From: Hyphomicrobiales bacterium
GTDB lineage: Bacteria; Pseudomonadota; Alphaproteobacteria; Rhizobiales; OSC116
NCBI GenBank assembly: GCA_013214705.1
Contig: JABSRZ010000012.1
Location: forward strand, 22,901-86,900
Direction of reading: 5' to 3'
Length of the DNA stretch: 64,000 nt
Both the position numbers and the translations under genes were made by a program. Below, one piece after another: positions 19,140 through 28,211 of the stretch (its first letter is position 1; each line of letters begins with the position of its first letter). A model generated the notes under the pieces. That model was not told the DNA's origin, searched no databases, and was given only the letters and a program-made list of their open reading frames with translations.

Positions 19140-20786
19140 ATGGCAAAAAATATATTATTCATTATGTGCGACCAGTTGCGGTTCGATTATTTGGGCTGCA
19201 CCGGCCATGCAAGCCTTAAAACGCCACATATAGATAAGCTTGCGCAGCGTGGCGTGCGGTTTGACAATGCCTATGTTCAATCGCCAATATGTGGGCCAAG
19301 CCGGATGAGTTTTTACACTGGCCGCTATGTGCGTTCACATGGCTCGAGTTGGAATAATTTTCCGCTGCGGGTTGGCGAAATGACCATGGGCGACCATTTA
19401 CGGCCATTGGGCATGCGCACTATATTATGCGGCAAAACCCACATGGCGGCCGATTATGCAGGCATGGAAAGGCTGGGCATAACGACGGATTCGGTCATCG
19501 GCGCGCGCTTGGCCGAATGCGGCTTTGAAGTGTGGGACCGGCTTGATGGCCTGCACCCAGATGGCGGCAAACCGCCCAGCCATTATAACCAATATTTGAA
19601 TGATAAAGATTACCGAGGTGACAACCCTTGGCAAGACTGGGCGAATTCGGCCGAGCCCATCGATGACAATGACAATGACATTGAGAATGACAAAGATAAG
19701 GAATTGCTTTCGGGCTGGTTGATGGCCAATGCCGATAAACCCGCGCGGGTTGGCGAAAGCGATAGCGAAACCCCGTATATTACCGATCGGGCAATGGAAT
19801 ATATAGACCAAACGGGGGATGAGAATTGGTGTTTGCACGTGAGCTATATCAAGCCACATTGGCCGTATATTGTGCCCGCGCCTTACCATAATATGTATGA
19901 TGAAGCCGATGTTCAGCCGGTGGTGAGAGACAGTATAGAAACCGACAACCCGCACCCAATATTGGCGGCTTATCAGCTGCATCGGTTTAGCCGGGTGTTT
20001 AGCCAAAATGGCGTGCGCGAGCGGGTGATACCGGCCTATATGGGGTTGATCAAACAGGTTGATGACCAGATTGGCCGGCTTATGGCCTATTTGGACGACA
20101 AGAATTTAACCAAAGATACGTTGATTGTGTTCACGTCAGACCATGGTGATTATTTGGGTGATCATTGGTTGGGCGAGAAGGAAATGTTTCACCAACAATC
20201 GGTCAAAATTCCGTTGATTGTGGTTGATCCGTGTAAGCAAGCTGATGCCACCCGTGGGCGGGTGTCTGAAACCTTGGTCGAGGCGATAGATTTGCTGCCG
20301 ACATTTGTCGAATATGCCGGCGGGCAGGTGGCGCAACATATATTGGAAGGCCGCTCATTGTTAAGCCAAACACGGGCGATAAAAACCGCAAGCCAACGCC
20401 AATATGTGATTAGCGAATATGATTATTCGATGCGCAAAGCCCGCAGCATTTTGGGCCAAGAGATTAAAGATTGCCGGATGATTATGATTTTTGATGGCCG
20501 CTATAAATTAATTCATGTCGAAGATTATCGACCGATGTTATTTGATTTAGACACTGACCCGCAGGAATTTACCGATTTGGGCGAGGATGCAGAATATCAA
20601 AACATCAGAGATATTTTATTGGATAAAATTTTCATTTGGTCACGCGCCCACCATAACCGGGTGACTATTTCTGATGAATATATTCAAAACGCGGCGGGTA
20701 AAGAATTTTTCAAAGGCATTTACATTGGTTTTTGGGATGAAGACGCAGTTAAAGCCGCCAATGAACAAGGTGAGGGCGGCAATTAA
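19140..20786 (+). CDS. Sulfatase / phosphonate monoester hydrolase family protein
   Basis: 548-residue alkaline-phosphatase superfamily hydrolase. The sulfatase signature C51-G-P-S-R55 supplies the Cys that a formylglycine-generating enzyme would convert. Metal-binding residues are seen in [12 protein letters not shown] (Asp11) and [12 protein letters not shown] (about 325-336). There is no signal peptide, so it is cytoplasmic. Its length and overall pattern are closer to phosphonate monoester hydrolases and choline sulfatases than to secreted arylsulfatases. An acidic Asp/Asn insert ([14 protein letters not shown], near 177-190) looks recently expanded. No formylglycine-generating enzyme is present in the window. 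Confidence 0.88.
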   Translation: MAKNILFIMCDQLRFDYLGCTGHASLKTPHIDKLAQRGVRFDNAYVQSPICGPSRMSFYTGRYVRSHGSSWNNFPLRVGEMTMGDHLRPLGMRTILCGKTHMAADYAGMERLGITTDSVIGARLAECGFEVWDRLDGLHPDGGKPPSHYNQYLNDKDYRGDNPWQDWANSAEPIDDNDNDIENDKDKELLSGWLMANADKPARVGESDSETPYITDRAMEYIDQTGDENWCLHVSYIKPHWPYIVPAPYHNMYDEADVQPVVRDSIETDNPHPILAAYQLHRFSRVFSQNGVRERVIPAYMGLIKQVDDQIGRLMAYLDDKNLTKDTLIVFTSDHGDYLGDHWLGEKEMFHQQSVKIPLIVVDPCKQADATRGRVSETLVEAIDLLPTFVEYAGGQVAQHILEGRSLLSQTRAIKTASQRQYVISEYDYSMRKARSILGQEIKDCRMIMIFDGRYKLIHVEDYRPMLFDLDTDPQEFTDLGEDAEYQNIRDILLDKIFIWSRAHHNRVTISDEYIQNAAGKEFFKGIYIGFWDEDAVKAANEQGEGGN

Positions 20787-20789
20787 AAC

Positions 20790-21254
20790 TTAGTCATTAT
20801 GGTCATCATCTTGTTGGTTCTTTTGTCGGCGTTTAATCGACATTTCACTAAATATGCCATAGACGGCGGCATAAATTAACCCCATGGTTGAAAAACCTCT
20901 AAATGCTGCATCTGGGTCGGCATCTGGTGTGCCTAAGGCCACGCTAAACATGCCGCCAATGAGCAAATAATGCAACAAACGGCCAACATGCGGCAGGTGG
21001 GTGATGGGGTTTCCTAAGGCGGTCAGGCCTTCAGAATCAAATATCATATATTTTTTTTCGGGCAAATAATGGGCGTTTAAGGCTTGGTATATAACCATAA
21101 ATAATACATAAATAGCGAATAAAAACAGGGCGCGGCCGGGGGTCATAATTTCAAAAAAAGCCCCGGCAATGGCCAAGGCAATTACCACAGCGGTTATATT
21201 TTTACTGGTTTTAGAAATGAGCAATTTTTTATAGCGGATTGAAAAAGCGGTCAA
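20790..21254 (-). CDS. Hypothetical membrane protein
   Basis: 154-residue protein with about four hydrophobic helices (near 20-36, 42-60, 90-106 and 121-136) and a very hydrophilic C-terminus (KRRQKNQQDDDHND). I do not recognise a family. It converges with the sulfatase (3-base gap) and is divergent from the phosphate transporter. Confidence 0.65.
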   Translation of the reverse strand: MTAFSIRYKKLLISKTSKNITAVVIALAIAGAFFEIMTPGRALFLFAIYVLFMVIYQALNAHYLPEKKYMIFDSEGLTALGNPITHLPHVGRLLHYLLIGGMFSVALGTPDADPDAAFRGFSTMGLIYAAVYGIFSEMSIKRRQKNQQDDDHND

Positions 21255-21362
21255 CGCGATGTCCTTTAATCGATGGTTAATGAATTAATCGTGAGATCAG
21301 TTCATTACTTTGTGATGTGGCTTTGGGTTATATCAATAGACATAACATTCGGAATGACATTA

Positions 21363-22376
21363 ATGGAAATTTATTTATCTGCAACCGCTATTTTATTGCT
21401 CATATTACTTAGCTTTGCCAATGGCGCAAATGACGTCTCAAAATCCATCGCCACACTAACCGGCGCGGGCGTTACATCAATGTCTAAAGCCATTCATTGG
21501 GGCGTGGTGTGGACGGTGTTGGGCGCTTTATCGGGCGTATTTTGGGGCGGGGCGATTGTTAAAAATCTATCGCATAGTTTTTATGCCGCGCATACAGAAA
21601 TGGATGTCAATATAGCCATGGCCATTGCCATCGCGCCGATTATCTGGGTGTTTTTATCGACCTATGCCAAATTGCCAGTGTCGACCACCCATTCGTTGGT
21701 GGGGGCGTTTATTGGCACTGGGTTGTTTGCCTATGGTGTCGATGGCATTATGTGGCAAAAAGTGGGGGTTAAAATTGTATTGCCGCTATTGGTTAGCCCG
21801 TTTGCGGCCATAATTATGGCGCTTATTGGCTGTAAAATAATCACATTTTTGGTGACCAAACTATCCGCTATCGACCTTAACATTGGTAAGTTTAAATTCA
21901 ACATTACCGAAGATGGCCTACATTGGTTTACCAGCGGCTTGCTAAGTTTTGCCCGCGGGTTAAACGACACACCTAAATTAATAGCGGTTATATTGCCAAT
22001 TATCTTACTGCGGCCGGAAGATTTGGGCGCGCAATATTATGTTATCGGCGCGGTGTCTATGGGTGCGGGCGCGTGGCTAATTGGCCGCCGCATTACCAAA
22101 GTGTTGGCCGAAAAAGTAACTAAGATGGACCATCATCAAGGCTTTGCCGCCAATTTAATTTCTTCATTTTTGGTCATTGGCGCTAGCCGTTTTGGGCTGC
22201 CAGTGTCTACCACCCATGTGTCAACCTCGGCGATTATTGGCGTTGGTATAGCTGGAAAAAACAAAATGGATTATAAAGTTATTGGCGGCATGTTGACGGC
22301 GTGGGTTGTCACCGTGCCGGGGGCGGGTTTAATCGCTGGCGCTTGTTATTATTTTATTTGTTTTTGGGTTCAGTAA
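21363..22376 (+). CDS. Inorganic phosphate transporter, PiT family
   Basis: 337-residue integral membrane symporter for phosphate (metal-phosphate or proton coupled). The two inverted-repeat signatures are present: FANGANDVSKS at the N-terminus with LPVSTTHSLVGAFIG, and FARGLNDTPKL with LPVSTTHVSTSAIIGVG. ATG 21363 puts the first helix at the expected place; GGA at 21351-21353 lies 9 bases upstream. Upstream in-frame starts (21273, 21354) add residues not expected in the family. The next gene is an arsenite methyltransferase, and PiT carriers are known also to admit arsenate. Confidence 0.92.
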   Translation: MEIYLSATAILLLILLSFANGANDVSKSIATLTGAGVTSMSKAIHWGVVWTVLGALSGVFWGGAIVKNLSHSFYAAHTEMDVNIAMAIAIAPIIWVFLSTYAKLPVSTTHSLVGAFIGTGLFAYGVDGIMWQKVGVKIVLPLLVSPFAAIIMALIGCKIITFLVTKLSAIDLNIGKFKFNITEDGLHWFTSGLLSFARGLNDTPKLIAVILPIILLRPEDLGAQYYVIGAVSMGAGAWLIGRRITKVLAEKVTKMDHHQGFAANLISSFLVIGASRFGLPVSTTHVSTSAIIGVGIAGKNKMDYKVIGGMLTAWVVTVPGAGLIAGACYYFICFWVQ

Positions 22377-22437
22377 GTGTTTAAAAAATGTCACAAAACT
22401 CCTATATATAAATAAGAGTTTAAAATTGGAGCTTGAA

Positions 22438-23484
22438 ATGTCGCAAATTCATGAAGATGTCAAACAATATTATGGCGAAACGCTAACCACAAAAGATGAT
22501 TTGTTGACCAGCGCTTGCTGCCCAACAGACGCCATGCCGGCCTATTTACAGCCGTTGGTGGCCAATATACATGATGAGATATTAAGTAAATTTTATGGTT
22601 GCGGCTCGCCTATTCCACCAAAATTAGACGGGCTAACGGTGCTAGATTTAGGCTCGGGCAGTGGCCAAGATTGTTATGTGCTGAGCCAACTTGTTGGCCA
22701 AAACGGTCAGGTGATTGGGGTCGATATGACCGAACAACAGTTGGACGTGGCACGTAAATATATCGATTATCATACCAAAAAATTTGGCTATTCAAGCCCA
22801 AATGTTAAATTTGTAAAGCATTTTATCGAAGATTTGTCATCGATTGATGATGCCTCCATCGATTTGGTGGTGTCTAACTGCGTGATAAATTTAGCGCCAG
22901 AGAAAGACCAAGTGTTTGCCGAAATATACCGCATTTTAAAACCCGGCGGCGAGTTATATTTTGCTGACGTATTTGCCGATAGACGGCTGAGTGCAGAGCT
23001 AAAAGCCGACCCGGTGATTGTTGGCGAATGCTTAGGCGGTGCGCTTTACACCGAGGATTACCGCCGCCAAATGGCCGCGCTCGGCTTTCATATGTCCTAC
23101 ACCGTGAGCGACAGTGTATTAACCGTCGAAGATGAGGCGCTAAAACCAAAATTGGCGCATATCAACTTTAGCTCGCAAACTGTGCGGGCGTTTAAAATAG
23201 ACGCCGAAGATAGAGAAGAAAATTATGGCCATAAAGCCAGATATGATGGCTCGATTGCTGAATTTGAAGATAGGTTCACGCTGGATGTGAATAATGTATT
23301 TGCCAAGGGCGAATGGGTTGCCGTATCGGGCAATGTGGCCAATATTTTAAGCCAAAGCCGTTATAGAGATGGGTTTGAGGTGACCGGGGATTTTGAAACT
23401 CATTATGGTGGGTTTGGAAGTGATGTTTTTGAGCAAGGCTCGGCATGTTGTGTGCCGGACGCCAAAGCTGGCGGTTGTTGTTGA
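22438..23484 (+). CDS. arsM: Arsenite S-adenosylmethionine methyltransferase
   Basis: 348-residue ArsM/AS3MT-type enzyme that methylates trivalent arsenic. All four functional Cys of the family are visible: Cys27/28 (SACC), Cys55 (YGCGSPIP), Cys148 (SNCVINL) and Cys198 (GECLGGAL). The SAM-binding motif is VLDLGSGSGQDCYVLSQLVG (67-86). The C-terminal part ends in Cys-rich SACCVPDAKAGGCC, which may hand arsenite to the active site. GGAG 9 bases before ATG 22438 fixes the start. It lies 61 bases after the PiT gene, so the two may be co-transcribed. Confidence 0.94.
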   Translation: MSQIHEDVKQYYGETLTTKDDLLTSACCPTDAMPAYLQPLVANIHDEILSKFYGCGSPIPPKLDGLTVLDLGSGSGQDCYVLSQLVGQNGQVIGVDMTEQQLDVARKYIDYHTKKFGYSSPNVKFVKHFIEDLSSIDDASIDLVVSNCVINLAPEKDQVFAEIYRILKPGGELYFADVFADRRLSAELKADPVIVGECLGGALYTEDYRRQMAALGFHMSYTVSDSVLTVEDEALKPKLAHINFSSQTVRAFKIDAEDREENYGHKARYDGSIAEFEDRFTLDVNNVFAKGEWVAVSGNVANILSQSRYRDGFEVTGDFETHYGGFGSDVFEQGSACCVPDAKAGGCC

Positions 23485-23559
23485 GCTAGCGCCAACTTTC
23501 TGTTTGCCACCGCATCCACTCACCGAATGGCACGTGGTTTCGACACGGGTGATTTTTAA
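23485..23559. other. Short convergent gap with possible decayed piece of the dispersed repeat
   Basis: Bases 23488-23507 resemble the segment GCGCTAACTTTCTATTG seen at 57347-57363, and 23513-23530 resemble the reverse complement of repeat copy A around 35410. The match is short and imperfect, so relationship to the repeat family is uncertain. Confidence 0.2.
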
Positions 23560-23895
23560 TTAATCGCCTTCGCCGGGCTCTTCGGATAGATATTGCAATT
23601 TGCTGGTTTTGCCATCCCAGTCTTCGGCATCGCCCATCTGTTCTTTTTTCATGGTGATGTTGGGCCATATTTCGCCAAATTTGGCGTTTATCTCTAGCCA
23701 TTTTTCTAAATCTGGCTCGGTATCGGGGCGGATGGCATCGGCTGGGCATTCGGGTTCGCAAACGCCGCAATCTATGCATTCATCAGGGTTGATGACCAAA
23801 AAGTTTTCGCCCTCGTAAAAACAATCTACAGGGCAAACCTCAACACAATCAGTAAATTTGCATTTAATGCAATTTTCAGTAACCACATAGGTCAT
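23560..23895 (-). CDS. fdxA: 7Fe ferredoxin (FdxA type)
   Basis: 111-residue small electron carrier with one 3Fe-4S and one 4Fe-4S cluster. The N-terminal cluster motif [18 protein letters not shown] (Cys 9, 12, 17, 21, 25) and the second [12 protein letters not shown] (Cys 40, 43, 46, 50) are complete. The long acidic C-terminal extension is usual for the FdxA family of Alpha- and Gammaproteobacteria. ATG 23895 is fixed by GGAG six bases upstream. A hairpin just upstream of that ribosome site may regulate it. It sits next to the S4/helicase pair, an order common in Alphaproteobacteria. Confidence 0.95.
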   Translation of the reverse strand: MTYVVTENCIKCKFTDCVEVCPVDCFYEGENFLVINPDECIDCGVCEPECPADAIRPDTEPDLEKWLEINAKFGEIWPNITMKKEQMGDAEDWDGKTSKLQYLSEEPGEGD

Positions 23896-23908
23896 TTTGG
23901 TCTCCAAT

Positions 23909-23937
23909 ATAGCCAATTGACCGTTCAATATGGCTAT
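23909..23937 (-). promoter_or_regulatory. 12-bp hairpin in the fdxA leader
   Basis: ATAGCCA/TGGCTAT (7 bp) encloses ATTGA/TCAAT (5 bp) with a single-base bulge and a 4-base loop. It begins 4 bases upstream of the fdxA GGAG. It could be an mRNA element or the operator of a dimeric regulator. Confidence 0.5.
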
Positions 23938-24126
23938 TTACAATATATTTTGTAATTAAATTTAATTAACACTAAAAATACATAAATTCATTAAGGCTAC
24001 CTTACGCATTTCCACCGCGCTCGCAACCGAAAAAGCCAAACAAGGCGATAAAAAGCCCGCTCAAGCTGAATTTTTGACAAATTGCAAACTTTCTAGGGCT
24101 TATTTATACACATTTTACGCTGGTGG

Positions 24127-24576
24127 CTAAAAATCTAACGCGCTTAATTTAAACCTATCGGTCTCGCGTCGTTGCTTTTTGGTCGGGCGGCCAGAGCCTT
24201 TTTCACGCAAAAATGGTTTTTCTAAAAAGTCGGGTTGGGTTTTATCTTGTTGCGGTTCGGGTTCTGGGCTTTGGTCATCATATAACAAGCAGGCTTCTTT
24301 ATATGGCCTACGGGTTGGGTTAATGCCCAAAATTTCAATCACCATGATGCGGTCATTTAATTCGAAAATTAATATATGGCCAACTTTTAGCTTAAAACTG
24401 GCTTTAGAGATTTTCTCACCATTGACCCGCAACCGGCGCGCGTTGACCAATTTGGTGGCCAGTGCCCGACTTTTTATAAACCGCGCATGAAACAACCATT
24501 TGTCGACCCTTTGGCTGTCTAGCTCTGCCAATTGTGTCGTTTGTGTCGATTGCGCCGTTTGTGCCACGTGAGCCAT
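24127..24576 (-). CDS. S4-domain RNA-binding protein (Hsp15-like)
   Basis: 149-residue protein with an S4 RNA-binding fold (QRVDKWLFHARFIKSRALATKLVNARRLRVNGEK is read in two parts, residues 22-56). This matches Hsp15/RluB-type S4 domains, which in E. coli bind stalled 50S subunits. The C-terminus is basic (GRPTKKQRRETDR). Its start codon overlaps the stop of the upstream helicase gene by one base (TAATG), so the two are translationally coupled. Confidence 0.87.
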   Translation of the reverse strand: MAHVAQTAQSTQTTQLAELDSQRVDKWLFHARFIKSRALATKLVNARRLRVNGEKISKASFKLKVGHILIFELNDRIMVIEILGINPTRRPYKEACLLYDDQSPEPEPQQDKTQPDFLEKPFLREKGSGRPTKKQRRETDRFKLSALDF

Positions 24577-27500
24577 TAAACTTTGTCTTTAAGCGCCAAC
24601 AAAGCCGCAAATGGGCTGTTTTCTGGCGCAATGGTTGGCTTGGTTTGGGGTTTATTTTGCTGGGGTTTGGCGGGTTTTTTGTGGTCAAACTTGCGCTTAT
24701 GGCTGTTTTTGTTATAAGGTTTTTTGTTATTTTTGGCGTTTTTACCATGCGCTGGTTGCTGAGCATTGCCCCTATTTTGGTGTGGTTGGTTTTGACGGGG
24801 TTGATGTTGGCGCGGTTGTTGTTGGCGTTTGCGGTTTGGAAACCACACTTCATGGGCCAAATCCACCACTTCTGGCTCATCTTTAGCTTTTTCTTTTGCA
24901 TCAATATCGGTTGAATCGGGAGTTGGTTTTTCGGCAACAATCTCTGGTTTCGCCCCGGTTTTGAGTGCTTGTTTTGGTTCCGCTTCAGGCTTTATTTTGG
25001 TCATTCTATAGCCCAATGTGCGTAGAATATCGCCAAAATCATCGCCACTACAACCAACAAGTGACATCATATTTGGGGTCACCATAAAGCCGCCGCTAAT
25101 ATGTGCGCCCAAGGGGCGCTTTTCGCCAACCGGCGCACGGCCTAAGGCCGCTATAGCTTCGCTCGGCACAATAATGGCTTCGCTTGGTGCGGCTACAGCT
25201 TCGCTAGGGGCATCATTTACTTTATCAGCATCTTTGGCCTTATCAGCATCAGCATCCTTGGCTTTTTCAACATCAATTGCTTTATCGGTTTTTACCTCAG
25301 TGGTTGTTACTTTGGCTTGCGCAGGTTTTACTGCGGCCTTGGGTTTCCAATATAACACTTCGCGAATTAAATCGGCTAATCGCTCGAGCATGTCAATACG
25401 CACGGCGCGGTTAACGCACTTTCTAAAGCCAGCCGTTTGGTAATAATCATTTGGCATATTTGGGTCTAACCCAACAGATGTAAGGCCTTGGCCGGGGTGA
25501 GGCGGCAGGTTTAAGGGCGCGTTATTTTGTTTTGCGGTTTGCAAGGCGGCCAACAGCATTAGCAATTTGGTCGGCGCAGGCTTTAACAATTGCGGGATAA
25601 ATATATGATAAGCGCCAAATCTTACGCCAAAGCGGCGCAATTGTTTGCGGGCGTCTTGGTCGAGGGCTTTGATGTCATCATTGACCTCATCACGCACCAA
25701 AATGCCATAGCTTTCGACCAGTTGAAACGCCACGCCGCGCGCCAAACCAGTTATATTGTCTGGGTCGTTAATTTTTATTAAGCTGGATAAATGGGTATCA
25801 ATTTCGGCCTTTAACCAGGTTTTGACATGTTCGCCAAGCCGCGCTTCATCGGCGCTGGTTATATAATTATTGGCAATTAAACTGCAATAGGGGCTAAGTT
25901 TAACATCGCCGGCTTCAATGGTGGCAATCGGGTGTTCATCCCAACATATTTTGCCATCATCATTGATAGACAATTGGCTCGGCTGTTGGCTGACAATTAG
26001 GCCAATTCGTCGGCTAATTTCGGCCGAGACGTGAACGTTAGAGGCAGCGCGCAAGGCTTTTTCTTGGGCTTGGTCATCTGTGGCGTCTAGCTTAAATTCT
26101 AAGCCGTTCACTTGGCCCACAAATTGATCTTCTACTTTGACTTCTCCAGAACTGGATATATCGGCCATTATGTCTTCCTTTTCACGAAGTCTACTCATCA
26201 GTAGGCTTGTTCTCTTGTCTACAAATCGCTGGGTTAGCCGCTCGTGTAAAGCGTCAGACAAACGATCTTCTATATTATGGGTGACAGCGCGCCAATGGCG
26301 CACATTTTCTACCCAGTTGGGCCGATTGGCAATAAATGTCCAAGTTCGGATATGTGCTATGCGGTTTGATAAAGCATCAATGTCGCCATCTATATTATCT
26401 AAAGTGCTGACCTGTTTTGCAAACCAATCTGTATCAATATAATCATTTTCCATCAGATTGCGATAAATATGTGACACTAAACCAGCATGTTCACTCATAT
26501 TTGTCTTTCTGAAATCAGGTATCGAGGCCACTTCCCACAATATTTTGTTGGCAGCCCCGCCGCGTGCATAATGCATCACGTCTTCATCTTTGGTTAAATA
26601 TTCCAAAGTGGCTTGGTCTATAGCGGTTTCAGTTCTTATCAAACCTTGGGTTTCAGATGGCCGGTTAAGTGAGATGATTAAATTATAAATGGTCGAAAAA
26701 TCGAGCTGATTACTGCGCCAATATAAATGCGTTATCGGTTCGAACTCATGTTGCTGTACTGCATGCACGCTTTCTTCATCTAAAAATTTGACCATAGAGG
26801 TGATGCCAAAAGTGCCATCATTTTTATAACGCCCCGCCCGGCCAGCAATTTGCGCCAGTTCAGAATTGCTTAACTGGCGGGTGCGCTTGCCATCAAATTT
26901 GCGGGTGGCGGCAAAGGCCACATGATCTATGTCTAAATTCAACCCCATGCCGATGGCGTCAGTGGCGACAATATAATCGACCTCACCGCTTTGATAAAGC
27001 TGCACTTGGGCGTTGCGGGTGCGGGGGCTTAATGCGCCCAATACCACCGCTGCCCCACCTTTTTGGCGGCGCACCAATTCGGCTATTTCATATACTCTAT
27101 CGGCGCTAAACGCCACAATGGCGGTTTTGCGTGGCAGGCGCGATAGCTTTTTTTGGCCGCCATAACTTAGCTGCGAAAACCGCGGCCGGGTGACAAAGTT
27201 AACTTGTGGCAACAGCTTATGAATGATGTTTTTCATGGTTTCTGCGCCCAGAAGCATGGTTTGTTTATTGCCTCTATAGGTTAGCAAACGGTTGGTGAAT
27301 ATGTAGCCGCGCTGCGCGTCAGCGGCGAGTTGTATCTCATCAATGGCGATAAAATCCACCCGTAAATCGCGCGGCATGGCTTCTACCGTACAAATGAAAT
27401 AATTGGGGTTTGCGGGTATTATTTTCTCTTCGCCAGTTATTAAGGCAATTTGCGACGGCGGTTTTAGCTTGATCACCCGGTCATAGACCTCGCGCGCCAA

Positions 27501-27713
27501 CAAGCGCAAAGGCAGGCCTATCATGCCGGTGTTATGCTCTAACATGCGGGTTATGGCCAAATGGGTTTTGCCGGTATTGGTCGGGCCTAACACGGCGGTT
27601 ACATTGGGGTCATCTTTTTCAAAATCAAATTTATCTGTGCCAAAATTTTCTAATCTTTTGTCAAAGTCTTGCGCCGAATTTTTAGATTTTGTAATGCGCA
27701 TATTGGTGGCCAT
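24576..27713 (-). CDS. SUV3-type superfamily 2 RNA helicase
   Basis: 1045-residue helicase of the family related to mitochondrial SUV3, common in Alphaproteobacteria. Motif I is GPTNTGKTHLAI (43-54), motif II is DEIQ (IAIDEIQLAADAQRG), and motif VI QIAGRAGRYKNDGTFG completes the core. After the core come SUV3 C-terminal elements and, from about residue 810, a low-complexity tail: Lys/Asp/Ala runs, four APSEA-like repeats, then a basic Gln/Asn/His/Lys-rich end likely to bind RNA. A role in RNA degradation or ribosome assembly is inferred from the family and the S4 partner gene. Confidence 0.9.
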   Translation of the reverse strand: MATNMRITKSKNSAQDFDKRLENFGTDKFDFEKDDPNVTAVLGPTNTGKTHLAITRMLEHNTGMIGLPLRLLAREVYDRVIKLKPPSQIALITGEEKIIPANPNYFICTVEAMPRDLRVDFIAIDEIQLAADAQRGYIFTNRLLTYRGNKQTMLLGAETMKNIIHKLLPQVNFVTRPRFSQLSYGGQKKLSRLPRKTAIVAFSADRVYEIAELVRRQKGGAAVVLGALSPRTRNAQVQLYQSGEVDYIVATDAIGMGLNLDIDHVAFAATRKFDGKRTRQLSNSELAQIAGRAGRYKNDGTFGITSMVKFLDEESVHAVQQHEFEPITHLYWRSNQLDFSTIYNLIISLNRPSETQGLIRTETAIDQATLEYLTKDEDVMHYARGGAANKILWEVASIPDFRKTNMSEHAGLVSHIYRNLMENDYIDTDWFAKQVSTLDNIDGDIDALSNRIAHIRTWTFIANRPNWVENVRHWRAVTHNIEDRLSDALHERLTQRFVDKRTSLLMSRLREKEDIMADISSSGEVKVEDQFVGQVNGLEFKLDATDDQAQEKALRAASNVHVSAEISRRIGLIVSQQPSQLSINDDGKICWDEHPIATIEAGDVKLSPYCSLIANNYITSADEARLGEHVKTWLKAEIDTHLSSLIKINDPDNITGLARGVAFQLVESYGILVRDEVNDDIKALDQDARKQLRRFGVRFGAYHIFIPQLLKPAPTKLLMLLAALQTAKQNNAPLNLPPHPGQGLTSVGLDPNMPNDYYQTAGFRKCVNRAVRIDMLERLADLIREVLYWKPKAAVKPAQAKVTTTEVKTDKAIDVEKAKDADADKAKDADKVNDAPSEAVAAPSEAIIVPSEAIAALGRAPVGEKRPLGAHISGGFMVTPNMMSLVGCSGDDFGDILRTLGYRMTKIKPEAEPKQALKTGAKPEIVAEKPTPDSTDIDAKEKAKDEPEVVDLAHEVWFPNRKRQQQPRQHQPRQNQPHQNRGNAQQPAHGKNAKNNKKPYNKNSHKRKFDHKKPAKPQQNKPQTKPTIAPENSPFAALLALKDKV

Positions 27714-27830
27714 ATAGTCAAAATAACAGAAAGTTAATATAGCTGGTTTCGGCCAAAATTGTAAATGGTTTAAACCATGAGGCCAAAAGTTAACGCGCCT
27801 TATTAACTTTTATTTGCCAATGGTTAAAAA
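27714..27830. promoter_or_regulatory. Helicase upstream region with two perfect inverted repeats
   Basis: Contains a 14-base perfect palindrome centred on GGTTTAAACC (27765-27778) and a 9-bp perfect inverted repeat AAAAGTTAA/TTAACTTTT with 9-base loop (27785-27811). The second could act as a terminator for a transcript of either direction. The functions are not known. Confidence 0.45.
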
Positions 27831-27909
27831 TTAGAACGAGGTGGGAACAGAGCGTGTCCGAATCACTAATAGGTTAATGTTTTCATTATGTTCCCTACTA
27901 TATATAGTA
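27831..27909. repeat. Copy 1 of a structured intergenic element (possible small RNA)
   Basis: A 43-base block starting at 27831 matches a second copy at 28061 with only 3 differences. GGGAACA (27843-27849) can pair with TGTTCCC (27889-27895). An internal TAATG/CATTA hairpin and a 14-base palindrome (27896-27909) follow. Direction of transcription is not determined; no open reading frame is present. Confidence 0.6.
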
Positions 27910-28060
27910 TAGCGGCTAATGTTGTTAAGACTTTGGCAGCAAAAATGGGTATTTTTTTGGATATTATCGGCCAAAACAGCGTAAATATTTAACCGTTATG
28001 GTTAATTATTAGCCAAATTCGAACCAAATTTACTCAAATATTTCAGTTATTTATTAATTT

Positions 28061-28139
28061 TTGGAACGAGGTGGGAACATAGGGTGTCCGAATCACTAAT
28101 ATCCGCATGTTGCCGCTATGTTCTAATACCATATCTAGT
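28061..28139. repeat. Copy 2 of the structured intergenic element
   Basis: Same length and layout as copy 1, exactly 230 bases downstream. GGAACATAG (28073-28081) pairs with CTATGTTCT (28116-28124) with one G-U pair, so the outer stem is maintained although its bases differ from copy 1. It ends about 70 bases before the hydroxypyruvate isomerase start and could belong to its leader. Confidence 0.6.
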
Positions 28140-28211
28140 GAATAGTGTTTGACGCTAGACAAAAAATCAAAATGAATGTTATGTTTCAAGCCTAGTTATT
28201 AGAGAGAAAAT

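Noticed and set aside
24002..24129. Forward-strand open stretch upstream of fdxA reading ALATEKAKQGDKKP
   Set aside because: No start codon or ribosome site; too short and not matched to any family I know.
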